Below are positions 50,643-64,000 of a stretch of DNA of 64,000 bases, piece by piece (position 1 is the first letter of the stretch; each line of letters begins with the position of its first letter). Origin of the DNA: Ophthalmolycus amberensis (lineage: Eukaryota > Chordata > Actinopteri > Perciformes > Zoarcidae). Below the pieces are notes generated by a model. The model was not told where the DNA came from. It did no database searches and was given only the letters and a program-made list of their open reading frames with translations. Position numbers and translations under genes: made by a program. Where the stretch lies: assembly GCA_024529925.1 (NCBI GenBank), contig JAFEUB010000786.1, forward strand, positions 1,120,001-1,184,000. Reading direction: 5' to 3'.

Positions 50643-51127
50643 CTGGGACACAAACAAGCAACACAGAGCGTTAACACAGTTTCTCCCTCTGTCTCATGAC
50701 TCCTCATGACCGGCCGACTGAAGAGGAGGAGGTGAGGAGAGGGACTGCAGGAAGGAGGAGGAGGTAAAGCTCCACACAGTAAACAACGATCACAGATCAT
50801 ATCTAGTTTCCTGTCGATGCTTTTTTTTTAGTTCAAGAGACAGATCAACTCATAGTGAACAGTTAAACCAATGCTATGCAGTCACAACATCTGGTATGTG
50901 ATGGAGGAGAACAGCTGCTCTCTTCCTCCTCTTTCCTACAGTAAATCTTCTCTTTCCTGTTCCCCCTTTGACTCTCTCTCCTCACGTCTGTGTCTCTCCG
51001 CACACATGCAGCTGTTTAAAAAAATGGCACCCGGTCATCACCGGAGGGCTTTTCCTTCGCTCTTTGCTGAACGTTGGTGTATTTGTCCTTGTGTATCAGC
51101 GGAGGATGCAGGACAGAAGCCCCCCCC
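50643..51127. other. rassf2 5' intron, single-copy part
   Basis: Upstream of the first rassf2 coding exon. No coding exon recognised. Just outside it, near 50258-50300, an 18-20-bp GCTAACGTCGGTAACCGC unit is repeated in tandem within the next intron. Confidence 0.45.
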
Positions 51128-54518
<3,391 letters not shown>

Positions 54519-55599
54519 GAGATTAGTCGGTCCACGACAAATACATCAGCAACTATTATGATAATCGATTACTCATCATTCCTGTCATTTTGCCAATAAC
54601 CAGAAAGGCAAAATATGCACTGGTGTAAGTTATTTAAAGTTGAATAATTTTCTAGTTGTCTTAGTCTTCTATAATGGTGAACTGAATGCATTTGTGCTTT
54701 GAGACTCAACACAACGTTCACAGAGCTCACCATGGGCTCTTCTGTGCTATTGATTGCAGCTCATGTTGACCTAATACTTCATTAAAGATGAAGAGTTCAC
54801 TCAGTGGATAGTTCATCAGACCCACAAACCTAAAACTAATGCAGTCTGGTATAAAGATCCTACACATAATCAGTTTAAGGAGTGTGGATTCCACTTTGTG
54901 AACATGTTGAAAGGAGCCGTTTAATTGTATTGTTTTTAATAAATGGTCCACCCTAATGCAGGTAGACAGAAACTACCGTACAGCTGAATTAACACCTCTC
55001 TTAAACAGCATCAATACAAACTGAGCATAAGCTTCATGATAGTAGGATACATTCTACCAACTAAATCCAAGCTTTCCTGAAAGGCTGTTGCAGTATTATT
55101 ATGTTAGCAAAGTGTACTAAATAAACTGGCAGCTGAATGTACATTTAAAAGACAGAACACTCACTTCATGTCTAGCCAGCCGTATGTGTGTGGAGAGGAA
55201 TCTCAACTAACTATTGCTTGTTATGTAACCTTATATACTAACACACAGCTGTGCACACACTCCCTGCTAGAGACCAAACGTGGATAAATAGGGCATGTGT
55301 TATCATTTTCTGCTCAACATTTAGGCTCCAGTGTTACACGGAGCATGCCCATTACCGCTGCATGTGATTTAAATACACCACACACGGCTCCTATTCGAGA
55401 TTTTCTGTCCATAAATGTGTCGCCCGTGCTTTTATACAATAAATAAATGTCGCTGTTGTGCATTCAATGTTGTCTAAACGTGTCTACGTCTTCTTTAGCA
55501 GGCTAACGTTACAAACAATCACGCTATCAAACTACACGCAGTCCACGTCCCATGTGAACCCGCAGACAGCATCACGAGCAGCCCGCTACAGCGACGCTT
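54519..55599. other. rassf2 5' flank or first intron, no gene seen
   Basis: AT-rich sequence without a supported frame or RNA gene. Confidence 0.4.
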
Positions 55600-55940
55600 C
55601 TGTCTAATTCCTGCCGACTTTTGGACATCTATCTCGGCTCACCAAACCCGGCGGAAGCAGGCTCTCCGGTTGTCCTCGTCCACTGGCTCCTTCTCCCGTC
55701 TTTCCTCTTCTTGCCCGTGACGGCTGAACTATCCGTTAACGGTAAACTCCTCGGTCAACTCGCTCGCCCTCCTGCCGCTGGAAACAATCGCTGGGGCGCG
55801 TGCATCCAGGAGGAGAGCGCGAGCGGTCCATCTGCTGTGGCGGAGATCGCGGAACGGAGGCGTCTGGGAGCCCCGACGGGAGCCAATCAGAAGGCGAGCC
55901 TCACGCCCCTTTGTTCGTGCTGCGTGCAGAGATGAATGAA
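55600..55940 (-). promoter_or_regulatory. rassf2: CpG-rich candidate rassf2 promoter
   Basis: This short stretch is clearly richer in G+C and CpG than the surrounding AT-rich DNA. It lies upstream of all rassf2 coding exons, about 5 kb from the first. RASSF2 promoters are CpG islands in other vertebrates. The first exon and start site were not resolved. The open frames across it are probably chance. Confidence 0.35.
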
Positions 55941-56930
55941 AACACCGAAACAATAGGAGAGCCGAGCATGCGCACACCATCTCACTAATGCACTCTTACT
56001 CAGTGGAAAGAAACCATAATTTACTTAAGTTATAAATGTAAATAACACAACTGGTTTTTAAACCAATTTCAAACTGTCGACCAATAGGAAAAAAACAATA
56101 ACTAAACAGTGAGTATTAAGATATAACTACATTTTTGTAGTATTTTTCACCCAAAAATGACAAATATTTGCTTGATATGATGCATCTCAAATGTGCATTT
56201 ATTTGTTTTTTCAAATATCGTGGTAAATGATTTTTCGATCAAACGAGCAATTTGAGGACATACATTTGGGCTCTAGGGAGTTTTGAGGCGATTTTCACTA
56301 CTTTAGTCTTTCATAGACAAATGATTAATTGATCATGTATATAATCTTTAGTTGCAGCCCTCATATTTAACTAAAGTAACACTGTAATTTTATATTCAGC
56401 CGAAACCGTGTAGCATTCAAGTCTTCACTAAAATCGCTCACTCTCACAATTAATACATTTCTTAAAGCTAGTTTTTACTTCAAGAGAAGGGCTCAAAATT
56501 AGGTAAAAAAAACAACCTTACTGCATCAGTTGATATCATATTGTCAAACAAAATTAGATTTAATTACATTACTAAAAAACAAGGAAGCTGGGGAAGTTTC
56601 TGCTTTGCCTGGATTATAATCCATTTTTAGCTGCACGATAAATCTGTGCCTGTAATCTAATAATTTATAATAATTTTTATATAACTTTGATAGTTTTCAT
56701 ATTAGGGTACTTGATTGGTATTTGATGGCAACATTAAAAAACGTTTATCTATTTATCTAAAAATACTAGTTTGCCCACCTGCCTGGAGTATTTAACTGTA
56801 GCTTAAATTAGAAGTAGATGTATTGGTGGTGAACACCATGGTTACACAGGCAGAGCTGTAATTAAATAGATGGGAAACAGAGTCACATTTTCATAACTTT
56901 CATACTGATGGAAAAAGTGTTGGTCAATAG

Positions 56931-56990
56931 CATGAGATCTTGCTGTACAGCACGAGATCTTGCTGTACAGCACGAGATCTTGCTGTACAG
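56931..56990. repeat. 20-bp tandem repeat, three units
   Basis: CACGAGATCTTGCTGTACAG three times; the first unit has T for C at position 3. Confidence 0.95.
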
Positions 56991-59900
56991 CACATCAATA
57001 TTTTAATTTACACCATCGCAGTTAAATCAAACTTGTGACGGGCTAAATATTTCAGTTTAATTACCAATAAAGACAAAAGACTGCGTTCATTCAGTAACAT
57101 CTTATTAGATCGCTTTAGGAACAAAGATTAAAACATTTTATAGCTACAAATTAGTTTAGTTGTCACACAATTTGTCTTCCAGAAGGTTTAGCAAACTTTA
57201 CTCTGTTAAATATACATTTATTTTGGTCTGTTTTGTTTTTATATCTATTTAAAGTTGCTCAGCTTGTTCTTGTAATGTGTTAACATGGACATGAAAGCAA
57301 TGTTAGAGTAAAAAAATACAATATGAAAAAGGTCCAAACAAACACACACAAAAGGATTCCACCAAACCACAGATTCATAAAGGATCAAAATGTATTTACT
57401 TAAAAAAAAAAAAAAAAGAAGTAGTACAACAGAATGGTGCGATTTCCAGCATGATTTATGATTAAAAGTTATAATTTGTTTCCTACAAATATATGCTTGA
57501 AAAAACCCCAATATATATATATATATATATAAAAAAAAAAAAATACATTGAAAAAGATAAAACACACAATAGTATATTCTTCAGGTAGCACCCCCTTCAA
57601 AATAACTGAAAGGGATTGATGTCTTTGTGTCACACACCTCGTGGCCACCTTCTTAAGAGCTGTTGCTCGTATGTAAATCAGGGAAGAGAGTCTGTGCTTG
57701 TGAAGTCGTGTTTACTGTAACAACCATGTCCCAAAGACAAATGCATGTTTATAGAATCCTAACAGCTAAAACCAAGAGGAGGCTGCCTGTAGGTGCAAAG
57801 ACGTCCCCCCCGTTCGGTGATAAGGCAGATTCACTCAGCTCACGATGACCAACGTGATCTTAATAAGGTGGCCAGTCGGTGTCTTCTTCTGCACCCAGAA
57901 ACGTCGACAGTTAAGATTTTCTGGGGAGGAAACCGGGTACACGAAACACGAGAGGACACCAATATGTTTTCGCCGCAGGACCGAGGGGTTCAACAGAGTG
58001 TGTGGAGAGAGAGAGACAGAGAGAGCGAGAGGATGTGACGGGAGACGTAAGTGCTGGTTGCATGAATCTCCTACACAGAACACGAGGTCACACGATGTGT
58101 GTGTGTGATTATTGTGTCGTTCTAATAAAGAATTCACTACGAGACGCCCAAAAAAACCCTCTAAAACCACCTCCATTCACTCTCCTCTCTACGAGAAGGT
58201 GTTGGAGGAGGCCACTGCTCTCTGACCTCTGACCTGATCTTCACCTGCTCCTGGAGCGAGGTCAGGCAGCGTGGGCGAGGACGTCACAAAAAATGCTAAT
58301 TCTACTGACCACCCAGTAACACTGCTCGTTATCTACAAGCCGTCCAGCTGGTGACGTTAAGAGTTTGTGCACAAAGTCAGCGGTCCGAGCCTCTTTCGTC
58401 TTCAGCGCCGCGTGATTCGGATTACAGATGGATCAAATATTTCAAACATTTCCACAGACCCTTCATCAATTTCTACCGTTAAAAAAAACATTTTTGTCTT
58501 ACTTTATTACATGCTGCATTTTGACAGGTAGAACTACGAATTAAGGCTCTGTAGCATTTAGACAGGGCCAAACATTTTTACAGCTGTGATTCTGTAACAC
58601 TACAGAATCAACAGGAAAAAAAACAAGATCTGTGCCTCCATTTTGGTTACATTCAATGTGCATGTGGTGTACAACGGTCCGTGCCAGTGCGAACATCCGG
58701 CACAGTAGGAGAGTCTGTGGAAATACAAGATTTTAACTTTACTCCTGTCCGAGGGTCAAACACTTAAATCATCCCGAGCAGACAGTAGACATCTGTTGCA
58801 TCATTCAAATACCTTTGAAGACGAAACCTTCCCACCGCTGGGTAAAAAAACCATTTGATTGTTGTGGTGACGTACAGAGTGCTGAGGTCATATATGGGGC
58901 TATAGCCGACCACAGATGAAGGCCCAAAAACGTCCAATCACAACCAGCCACTTGTCCTCGAGTCATCAAACAAGACAACGTTCTTACTTGATAGATTATG
59001 GATCCTACACATGTTAGGTTCTTGGCACCATTACATGTGCAAACAGTACTTGTAGCAAAAAGGCCCCGATTATGAACTTTGACGAAACTATTCAGTTCCC
59101 AACGTAGTTTTTCAGTGTTTTTCTCTTGTTTCTAAAAACAACATGACATAAATGGAATGACACAGAAGCAGCTCACATGAGAAACCGTCTCTAGAAGAAG
59201 CTGCTGTTTCCAGGTGAGTTTCTAAAAGCACCGACTGTAGCTTAGCGTGGTCCATCATCTTTACACGGCATGAAGGAGTAAACTAATAAATATATACTTT
59301 CAACATTGTGCAAGAGACACATAGACCTGCAAGCAATCACTAATCGTCTGGTCATAAATAAATAAATAGCTTTAACAAAAGAGATTAAAACGCGAGGGAA
59401 TTTGGGATGAGATGAATGCTTTTGGTTTGTGGTAACAGATCAATAAGAGATTTAAATAAGAACTTTTTAGCATTTTGGTTGTGTTAAAATCTCAGCTGGC
59501 TAAATATTTAGTAGTTTTCATTTAGCTAATACTTTTCTCATTGTGCAATTTTATCGAGACATTTACCAAGATTATAATGTTGCAAACTTATTTCCATGGT
59601 GTGTTTTTATGTATTTATTTAAAATAGCTGTTTTCTAATTGTAAACACCAGAGGCACACATTGTGGTCAAATGAGAGACTCGCTCTTCAGGGTCACGCCT
59701 GTGTTTGTAAGCCACAGGCTGCTGATGCTCCCAGACTGCTAAATGTGCCACCTGAACTACAACAGACACAGAGAGTAACAAACACCAGCAGCTATTTAAA
59801 GTGGGATAAGAGCGAAGGGGGGGAGAGAATGGGAGGAGGAATGTAAAATAATCAATCAACATCGTTAAATTGAGAGAAAATTGTTCATGACAAAGAATAA

Positions 59901-60372
59901 AATAACTACATTTCAATACTCCACGTCCAGACAAAAACCCACCACCTTTACGTCTTAGTACAGTTATGTAGGAACTGAACGCCAACTGAACGCACTGATA
60001 GAGTGGGTTTGGATAGTGGCAGAGGCGTTTCATTGATGTGTGAGTCCCACAATAACACACATTACTGCTGAAAGCAGAGCACAAGTGACACCAGTGAGAG
60101 GAGATCCACATAGAGGATCAGAGCCTCTGAGACGACGACACACGTCTCAGTTACTGTGCGCCACTGCTGTCATCAAAGCGTCTAACCAAACTGGCTGTCT
60201 GTGCTCGATTTTCTCAACAACCGTTCATCCGATCAACTTCACACTTCGTGGGTGCTTTGCTGAGGAGCCGAGGGAGCGCAGTGTTCGAGCGCGAGCTCTT
60301 AAAACACATTCATTAGTAGGGTGTTATGTACATAGTGTAGTGTATTGAGAGGGGGCCCCGATTAACTGTTAC

Positions 60373-60826
60373 ACCGCCGAACGGCATGCTGGGTACAGTT
60401 TGCTGGATTACGAATCTTATACTTTTTCTTTTTACTTTTAGTACATGCTGCAGCTGCCCTTTAGAAAGTACGTACTGTTGCATGCAGTACTCATTCAATT
60501 TGGGACGCACTACTTCGTCATCACATTGCATTTTGACCCTCTTGCTCATGTATCTGCTGCATAGAGGATTGTGGGTCAGAATAGCCAGAAAAGCATGCTG
60601 GCTTGCATACATATATATTTAATAATATACTTGTTTCAATATACTCTTCTGATACTGCAAAATGAGACCGGATGCAGTCAGACATCCTGGTACTTCTAGC
60701 ATACTGCATTTGAGATATTATGTATTGGGACATACTAAATCTTTTTCTGGCTTACTAAATAGTGTGGCAGTATGGGTATTGGAACACACGGTAACCGTTA
60801 TACCGCCGAACGGCATGCTGGGTACA
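60373..60826. repeat. 25-bp direct repeats flanking a probable TE remnant
   Basis: A 25-bp sequence whose core is ACCGCCGAACGGCATGCTGG occurs at about 60373-60397 and 60802-60826. The sequence between contains ATTGGGACATACTAAAT-type text often seen in short fish DNA transposons. The family was not identified. Confidence 0.4.
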
Positions 60827-61963
60827 CCTTGCTATGTAAGCACAGTGTTGAGTGTGAAGTTGTTTGGATGAGCGGTTCTCCAGAAAGCGTCCAGCAGCAA
60901 AACCGGAGGCTGAGCAGCCGAACTGTTTTTCATTAAAAGCTTGTTTTGCTTTGTAAGTGCCCTTGTGTGTTAGAGGATGTAAAATAAGCAAATCAAGGTA
61001 ATCAAATAAAAATAAATACTGATTTAGTTCCATTCGACAGACAAATGGGACAACGGTGTGTCCAGGAAAAAGTCTCGTTGGTGACCGATGCATAATACGA
61101 CACGTTAAAGAGCTGTAAACCGGTTCGTTACACTGGAGATCTTTGAGAAGAGGGAAGAGAATCGGGGTTTAGCGTGAGATGAGCGAATGTGATGTGCTGC
61201 TAAACGGGTCTCTGAGGAGGTTTCACAGAAGGAATGGGGGCGCGAGCTTCAGAGTGACATTCTGCTTTTGAACTCAGGAGGCAGATAGTGCAAAAATATA
61301 TATATATTTAAATTTCACAATCACTTTGCACGGCTAAGGGGGCCCCTGACCAACCACTTCCCTCAATCTGCATGACCCCCGACGTGCATTGTGGCGCTCA
61401 AGCTAGTTCTGGTGAGGCTGTTGGTGTGTGAGTCTCCAATGTGGCTGCATAACCAGTCGAGAGGCGAATGCTCCGCAACACAAATTTTTGCATAATCCTC
61501 GACTGATATCATCACATTTACTTTGAATAGAGAATATCTTTTATAAAAATTGGGCAGTATACGTTAGCAAGTTATCATCAAACATTCAGCTTCGATTGTT
61601 TGACGTCCATCCGTCTCCTTCTAGATTAAAGTGCACATAGATTAATGCACACACCCGTTATTCTCTTGCTGCAAACACACATGCACACACACACCAACTA
61701 ACCTCCACATGGTGACGTCTTTTATAGCGTGCTGTGACTTGCTATAACATGCTTAAAATAGCAGAGTGGGAAGTGGGAAAAGACGAGCTAAAGAAAATGC
61801 TGACGGGGGGGTGGGGGGTGGGGGTGGGGGTTGTAGTAGCGTTGGCGCATCACAATTTCTTCCACACAATCCCAAATCCAGCACCGCTTCTGTCCTCGAC
61901 TCTTCCAATCCCTTGCTCCCCAAATTCATCCACATTTAAGATCTTGCAGCACCACCTCGTCGG

Positions 61964-64000
61964 CTATACCCCACTCTCCCCCGCTGCTGCTGCGCCTCCC
62001 TCCCCTCTCGCTCCTCCCCCCTTCACCGCATCCCCATGTCCCAGTCTGGTCCTGCAGACTTCCTGTATCCTCCCCCACTGGTAGCCTTGGAAGGTGGGGC
62101 TGATCGGGATGTACTTGAAGACGGGGTGTCTGCGGATGAAGTCCATTCCAAACGGCAGGTCGTAGGATCTCATCCCCTCCAGCTCTGCTGCACCGAGACC
62201 AGTGCCAAGTTTCAGCTTCCTGACACCTCGTTCTTCGAGGGTGCCTGTGGAGAACAGGAAGAACGATCAGAGTCATGAGACCGGATATATAACCGCCTCG
62301 GCATGTTCTGACTTTGTATCTACACCTGTACCTGCTCGCCATTCACAGCCACGTTTTTACGATTTTCTTCCTTTAAAAATGTTTTGTGCACTCTAAACTA
62401 CCATTACATTGTTATTTATCAAGATCACTCTGAAGCATAAAGTACATTCATTTTTAGGGTGGACCTCTTTTTAAATCATCAGTTAAATCCACTCTTTTCC
62501 ACATGTGTCAAACACCTTACCAGGGATAGTATTGTCCAAAATGAAGGCGACGGCACCTCCGACGAACATAGCAGTGGTGAGGAGCACGTTCAATACCTGG
62601 TCAACCTCGACGATGCCTGAGAAAGATAGAGACGGGGCTTAATAACGGACTTTATTACGGCTTAGTTTTCACAGTTTCTGGAACTGAAAACTTACCGAGA
62701 CAGACACTGTGAATCTCTAACCGACCTCATTTCAGTCATGTTAGTGTGTTCAGCAAATGAATTCCCTCAGAAGGGTTGTCAACAACTTAATTAGTGAAGC
62801 TAACAGAAGACATATGTGTTAATGAGCTCTCTGTTTTCTCTTTAAAATGCATGAACGGGTTCATATTAACTGAATGAGTTGAACAAAAGTTTAATCTCAT
62901 TTATGTTACTCCTGTTTATTGCTCAGTACAAATTACGAACGAACAAAAGTCCACTGCAAGGACAGAGAATCTTCAGCTCCATTAATCGTTATTGCTGAGG
63001 TAAATGTTTGTAAACACGTTGGGATCTCTCCCCTCCACTCACCGGTGACCAGCGGGTTCTGTTTGAGGTAGCTCGGCAGCATCATACCGAAGAAGATGGA
63101 GAAACCCAGAACAAAGAGGTTCCTGGAGGAGTTGAGGTCGACAAACTGCAGGTTGGAGAGTCCCACCGCTGTGATCATACCGAACAGGGTGCAGAACAGA
63201 GCTCCCAGCACAGGGTCGGGCAGAGAGGCAAACAGGGCGCTGAATTTACCCACGAGCCCCAGCAGCAGCATCATGGCGGCTCCGTACTGAATCACACGTC
63301 GGCTGCCCACCTGGAAGACCAGTCAGAGATCAGAGGAAAGCCAGTCAGGGAGAGAGCTACATATATTTGGTTGCACCGGAGTGTGACATGTGGTCTCACA
63401 GTTTATTCATACCTACAACAGAATGACACTCGTGGGAAGGGACAATGGGTAAGGATAAGGAAGCTTATTCTATTGCCTATTATTTAACCTATAAATGTCA
63501 GCAAATCGTGAAAAATTGAATTACAATTCCATTCAAAATGATTACAAGGTGACTTTTTCAAGTTGCTAAATTTGTCGAACCAACAGCCCCGAACCGGAAC
63601 ATATTTAACTCTAAATGATATAAAACAATGAAAATAGGATAACCCTTTACATTAAGTAAGTACAATGTTTGTTTTTTTGCACTTGAAAAGCGACTCAAAC
63701 GACTGAAAGACTACTTAAATAGTTGCCAATACATTTTTTAACGACTGATCAATGAAGCAAATTATCGTTTCGGCTCCCGTTTGATTATTTGCACAATTAA
63801 ACCATCGCGGTAAAAAGAAATACAATACCTAAATGAGAGTGTGCAGGAAGAGAAGGAAACTAAGAGAATTACACAAAGTCTACCCGACTGTAAAACAAAC
63901 AAACATAAAAAAACACCAGGATAAAACTGTCAAATGAAATAAAGTGCAGGTGTGTGTTACCTTTGTGATTCCCAGGACGCCTATATTTGGACTGGAGGAG
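61964..64000 (-). CDS. slc23a2: Sodium-dependent vitamin C transporter 2, 3' part
   Basis: Minus-strand exons 63961-64000 (enters from beyond the window), 63043-63310, 62521-62616 and 61964-62244 (stop at 61964-61966). All junctions are in phase. They encode SPNIGVLGITK, VGSRRVIQYGAAMMLL, SLPDPVLGALFCTLFGMIT, NSSRNLFVLGFSIFFGMMLP and VEVDQVLNVLLTTAMFVGG, then ILDNTIPGTLEERG. The cytosolic tail follows, with SYDLPFGMDFIRR and YIPISPTFQGYQW. This is the last part of the nucleobase-ascorbate transporter fold, with the late transmembrane helices. SLC23A2 (SVCT2) carries ascorbate into cells with sodium at the plasma membrane. The tail ends in a Gly/Ala-rich run (about 61964-62010) unlike the human one. 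Paralogue choice rests on position beside rassf2 and prnp. Confidence 0.9.

Larger units (their letters stand above)
55941..61963. other. Long non-coding stretch, possibly including slc23a2 3' UTR
   Basis: No supported coding exon on either strand. It holds a three-fold 20-bp repeat (56931-56990), short poly-A and TA tracts near 57400 and 57520, and a pair of 25-bp direct repeats at 60373 and 60802. The portion next to 61963 is downstream of the slc23a2 stop, so it is likely its 3' UTR; the end was not located. Confidence 0.4.

Noticed and set aside
55621..55935. 104-aa frame in the CpG-rich block
   Set aside because: GC-rich DNA gives long frames by chance; promoter-like composition explains it better.

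Overview
The window is vertebrate nuclear DNA, almost certainly from a teleost fish. The evidence is intron-split genes, long CA/AT microsatellites, fish-type LINEs and a class I-like endogenous retrovirus (ERV). It covers the prion-protein neighbourhood prnp - Shadoo - rassf2 - slc23a2, the same gene neighbours known around PRNP in mammals.

Layout. 1-1205: a non-LTR retrotransposon fragment. 2452-4578 (-): a small four-exon BEN-domain gene that I assembled by splice phase. 4579-6950: a divergent intergenic region with a candidate prnp promoter and first exon. 6958-8175 (+): a fish prion protein with one coding exon. 8247-42508: three tandem, partly broken segments, each carrying a Shadoo-like gene on the minus strand. 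Unit A (8247-25833) has a Shadoo copy cut by a solo LTR. It also has a MITE-like element blown up to 12.6 kb by an inserted copy of rassf2-intron sequence, a nearly complete ERV and a LINE. Unit B (25834-38970) has a Shadoo copy with five in-frame copies of its hydrophobic module, plus a second ERV copy that lacks its 3' LTR. Unit C (38971-42508) has a plain, intact Shadoo copy. 42509-46354: no gene seen. 46355-50642 (-): rassf2, with all nine coding exons placed (324 aa). 51128-54518: the source copy of the segment duplicated in A and B; it still carries the empty ERV integration site. 54519-61963: mostly non-coding; it contains the probable rassf2 CpG promoter and possibly slc23a2 3' UTR. 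61964-64000 (-): the last four exons of slc23a2, running off the window.

The prion and Shadoo proteins share one plan: signal peptide, Gly/Arg-rich region, Ala/Gly hydrophobic core and a C-terminal GPI-type tail. Both are expected on the cell surface. The three Shadoo copies have taken different paths: one canonical, one with repeated hydrophobic modules, one disrupted. The ERV pair is young (two differences noticed between the paired LTRs) but defective in gag, RNase H and integrase, with no env. Repeat sequence and recombination between repeats appear to have built the array. All identifications are from reading the sequence and from family knowledge; no database search was run.
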